DNA of 64,000 nt, from the NCBI GenBank assembly GCA_965237995.1, contig CBDEGO010000005.1, positions 1-64,000 of the forward strand, in the 5' to 3' direction. The first letter of the stretch is position 1. Every line of letters begins with the position of its first letter. A model generated the notes under the pieces. The model worked only from the letters and a program-made list of their open reading frames with translations. It was not told the DNA's origin and ran no database searches. Positions 62,551 through 64,000 of the stretch are shown piece after piece. This stretch comes from JAAELZ01 sp965237995 (lineage in GTDB: Bacteria; Pseudomonadota; Gammaproteobacteria; Arenicellales; Poriferihabitantaceae). The position numbers and the translations under genes were made by a program.

Positions 62551-62808
62551 CTAAGTGAGTCGCTTTATAAAAATAGACAACCCAAGCCATGGTTTCTTTA
62601 ACATTACGGCTGCGGTTAACGTGATGTAATCAATGAGCGTATTGAAAACTGACTTTGGATGAAAATCAGGAATAAACTGCGAAGGAAAAATTGAACATGA
62701 GTGTATGCCTTGCTTACTCAAGCCAGTGCAAGAATGCAGGCTACCAAAGGCTTTATAGCGCCCCGTTAAATAGCTCGTTTGCCAAGTGTTTGATAAAGAC
62801 TTACTCAT
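62551..62808 (-). CDS. Possible small protein, low support
   Basis: An open frame of 86 codons starts at an ATG at 62808. It partly fills the 415-bp gap between the CoA-ligase and semialdehyde dehydrogenase genes. No family, signal peptide or good ribosome site is seen, and the composition is not clearly coding. It is listed so that the gap is accounted for. Confidence 0.2.
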   Translation of the reverse strand: MSKSLSNTWQTSYLTGRYKAFGSLHSCTGLSKQGIHSCSIFPSQFIPDFHPKSVFNTLIDYITLTAAVMLKKPWLGLSIFIKRLT

Positions 62809-62836
62809 CGCTAAAATATACTCCAAGACAGTCAAT

Positions 62837-64000
62837 TTAGACAAGCTCTGCGGTATATAAATGCAGTAGTGCATCAACTGCCACTACGCTATCTTTGTAG
62901 ACAAACAAAGGGTTGATTTCAAGCTCGGATAGGCGTTGTTGATGGTTTATCATATAGTTTGCGATTTTTTCGATACTAACCGCTAGTTTAGGCAAATTCA
63001 CCGCCGCCTCTCCTCGATATCCAGCAAGTATCGACGAAGATTTCAACTGACCAAGAGCGGCTAATATCTCTTCATAAGAGGCGGGTAAGATCAAAGTGAT
63101 TGCATCTTGCAATAGTTCAATAAACACACCGCCTGTCGCGATGGTGAGTACCATTCCAAAGGATTCATCCGTTCTGATACTGACCATTAACTCAACAATG
63201 GGCCTAGCTTGCATTTCCTCTACTAAGAATAACTCAGTATTAATATTTGGACTATTAGCGCTAAGCCGATTACTCATTAATTCCATCGTTTTAACGAGTT
63301 GATCCGTCCCAATATTTAATGCCACAGCCCCAATTTCTGTTTTATGGGCAATGTGCGTAGAATTTAATTTAACCGCGAAAGTCCCATTCAACTTACCGCA
63401 ACCTGATAAAGCGCTTCCTTTGGAAAGCAGTTTGGCATTTGGTACAGTAATACCAGCCTTTTGTACGTGTTGTTTTGCAGTCCATTCGTCGGTTTGTTCC
63501 ACCTTATGTGTAACATCGACTTCAACTAAATCGTCAGAGACATTATCTAGCAACCACGTTCTTTGCAGCCCATAATGCGTTGCCGCTTGGATTGCGTCTA
63601 ACGCTTCGTGAATGCCTTGTAATGGTGTAACGCCATTGTCTATGAGGTAACGCCGAGTGGATTTATCAATATTCTCTGGTAACGTACTACAGACCGCAGC
63701 AGGTAGTTTGGCTTTAGTCGATGCGTTAATAAAACACCCTGCATCATTTAGATAGAAGCCTTTACTCTCATCAATATCGGGTAAAGGATAATCTTGAACA
63801 ATGACCGCACTGTCATAGTCATCTTGCATTGCTGCATCAAATACTGGCTGCAGTTGGTCAGGAAACCCCCAAATAGGGGTGGTGTAATCTAAAGGATTTG
63901 AAACCTCTGCGATACGAGGTAACCTTTCGATGAGCTTTGCCGTTACTTCGTCACTAGGTTGCGGGAAGTCCAAGCCAATTTTTTCAGCGTAATCAGCCAG
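62837..64000 (-). CDS. ADP-forming acyl-CoA synthetase, C-terminal part (cut by window edge)
   Basis: The open frame runs off the right end; 387 residues are present. They belong to the CoA-binding/ATP-grasp family of NDP-forming acyl-CoA (acetyl-CoA) synthetases. EVSNPLDYTTPIWG is the late part of the succinyl-CoA-ligase-like domain. After a linker, EWTAKQHVQKAGITVPNAKLLSKG opens the ATP-grasp domain, followed by FAVKLNSTHIAHKTEIGAVALN, VEEMQARPIVELMVSI and LSELEINPLFVYKDSVVAVDA. It makes an acyl-CoA from a carboxylate, ATP and CoA. Its place upstream of the hydratase and dehydrogenase genes supports activation of the pathway's acid. Confidence 0.88.
   Translation of the reverse strand: MADYAEKIGLDFPQPSDEVTAKLIERLPRIAEVSNPLDYTTPIWGFPDQLQPVFDAAMQDDYDSAVIVQDYPLPDIDESKGFYLNDAGCFINASTKAKLPAAVCSTLPENIDKSTRRYLIDNGVTPLQGIHEALDAIQAATHYGLQRTWLLDNVSDDLVEVDVTHKVEQTDEWTAKQHVQKAGITVPNAKLLSKGSALSGCGKLNGTFAVKLNSTHIAHKTEIGAVALNIGTDQLVKTMELMSNRLSANSPNINTELFLVEEMQARPIVELMVSIRTDESFGMVLTIATGGVFIELLQDAITLILPASYEEILAALGQLKSSSILAGYRGEAAVNLPKLAVSIEKIANYMINHQQRLSELEINPLFVYKDSVVAVDALLHLYTAELV

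Noticed and set aside
1..64000. CRISPR array, insertion sequence, prophage, rRNA or integrase
   Set aside because: No regularly spaced repeats with spacers, transposase, phage structural gene, rRNA or tyrosine recombinase was found on either strand.

Overview
The window looks like chromosomal DNA of a free-living, probably marine, gammaproteobacterium. The evidence is gene content: a divergent ppsA/ppsR pair, RimO, RNase R plus RlmB beside a tRNA-Leu, ETF-ubiquinone oxidoreductase, a HerA-like (YjgR-type) ATPase, and secreted proteases with Calx-beta and thrombospondin type 3 repeats. Moderate GC and the protein style would fit an Arenicella-like lineage, but that placement is a guess without a search. 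I see no rRNA, CRISPR array, insertion sequence, phage genes or integrase.

Layout. 1-2.6 kb: ppsA (cut by the window edge), ppsR, rimO. 2.7-5 kb: an exported alpha/beta hydrolase fused to a SnoaL-like domain, divergent from a LysR regulator. 5.1-7.3 kb: a cytosine deaminase gene and a PhzF-type gene, both broken by small frameshifts. 7.4-11.2 kb: a small zinc-ribbon protein, a carbonic anhydrase/DUF302 pair, and a ProC-like gene followed by a QEGLA-motif metallopeptidase-like gene. 11.3-22.2 kb: a purine uptake and breakdown region. It holds ureidoglycolate lyase, adenine deaminase, a BMP-type nucleoside ABC transporter, 8-oxoguanine deaminase and XdhC, with a trypsin-fold protease and a DoxX protein between them. 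22.3-32 kb: a coupled pair of uncharacterised proteins (566 aa and DUF3726), an EamA transporter, DUF2797, the HerA-like ATPase, histidinol-phosphatase and a 1003-residue secreted metalloprotease. 32.2-38.6 kb: ETF-QO, a GFA protein, tRNA-Leu(CAG), rnr and rlmB.

38.6-51.2 kb is different in character. Almost all genes are on the minus strand, mostly single and unrelated in function: histidine phosphatase, D-Ala-D-Ala ligase, alcohol dehydrogenase, two LysE exporters, a lipoprotein, a HAD hydrolase, an AraC regulator, a Na+/alanine symporter with UspA, MarC and small exported proteins. By eye it is AT-richer than its flanks. A repeat of about 60 bp recurs between these genes. Each full copy combines a hairpin, a core usually matching GTTRRRC, and a sigma70-like promoter. 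In four copies the promoter points into the next gene from about 30 nt upstream. I regard this as the most interesting feature of the window. It resembles an array of mobile single-gene units, possibly degenerate integron-type cassettes or a promoter-carrying repeat family.

51.4-55.5 kb: a glycerol-type catabolic operon (GlpA-like dehydrogenase with a BFD iron-sulfur domain, GlpB-like oxidoreductase, glycerol kinase with one frameshift). 55.6-58 kb: a sugar-type aminotransferase and a SABATH methyltransferase. 58.1-64 kb: a minus-strand cluster of L-carnitine-dehydrogenase-like, CaiD-like, luciferase-like, semialdehyde dehydrogenase and ADP-forming CoA-ligase genes. It probably breaks down a betaine or another short hydroxy acid through CoA thioesters.
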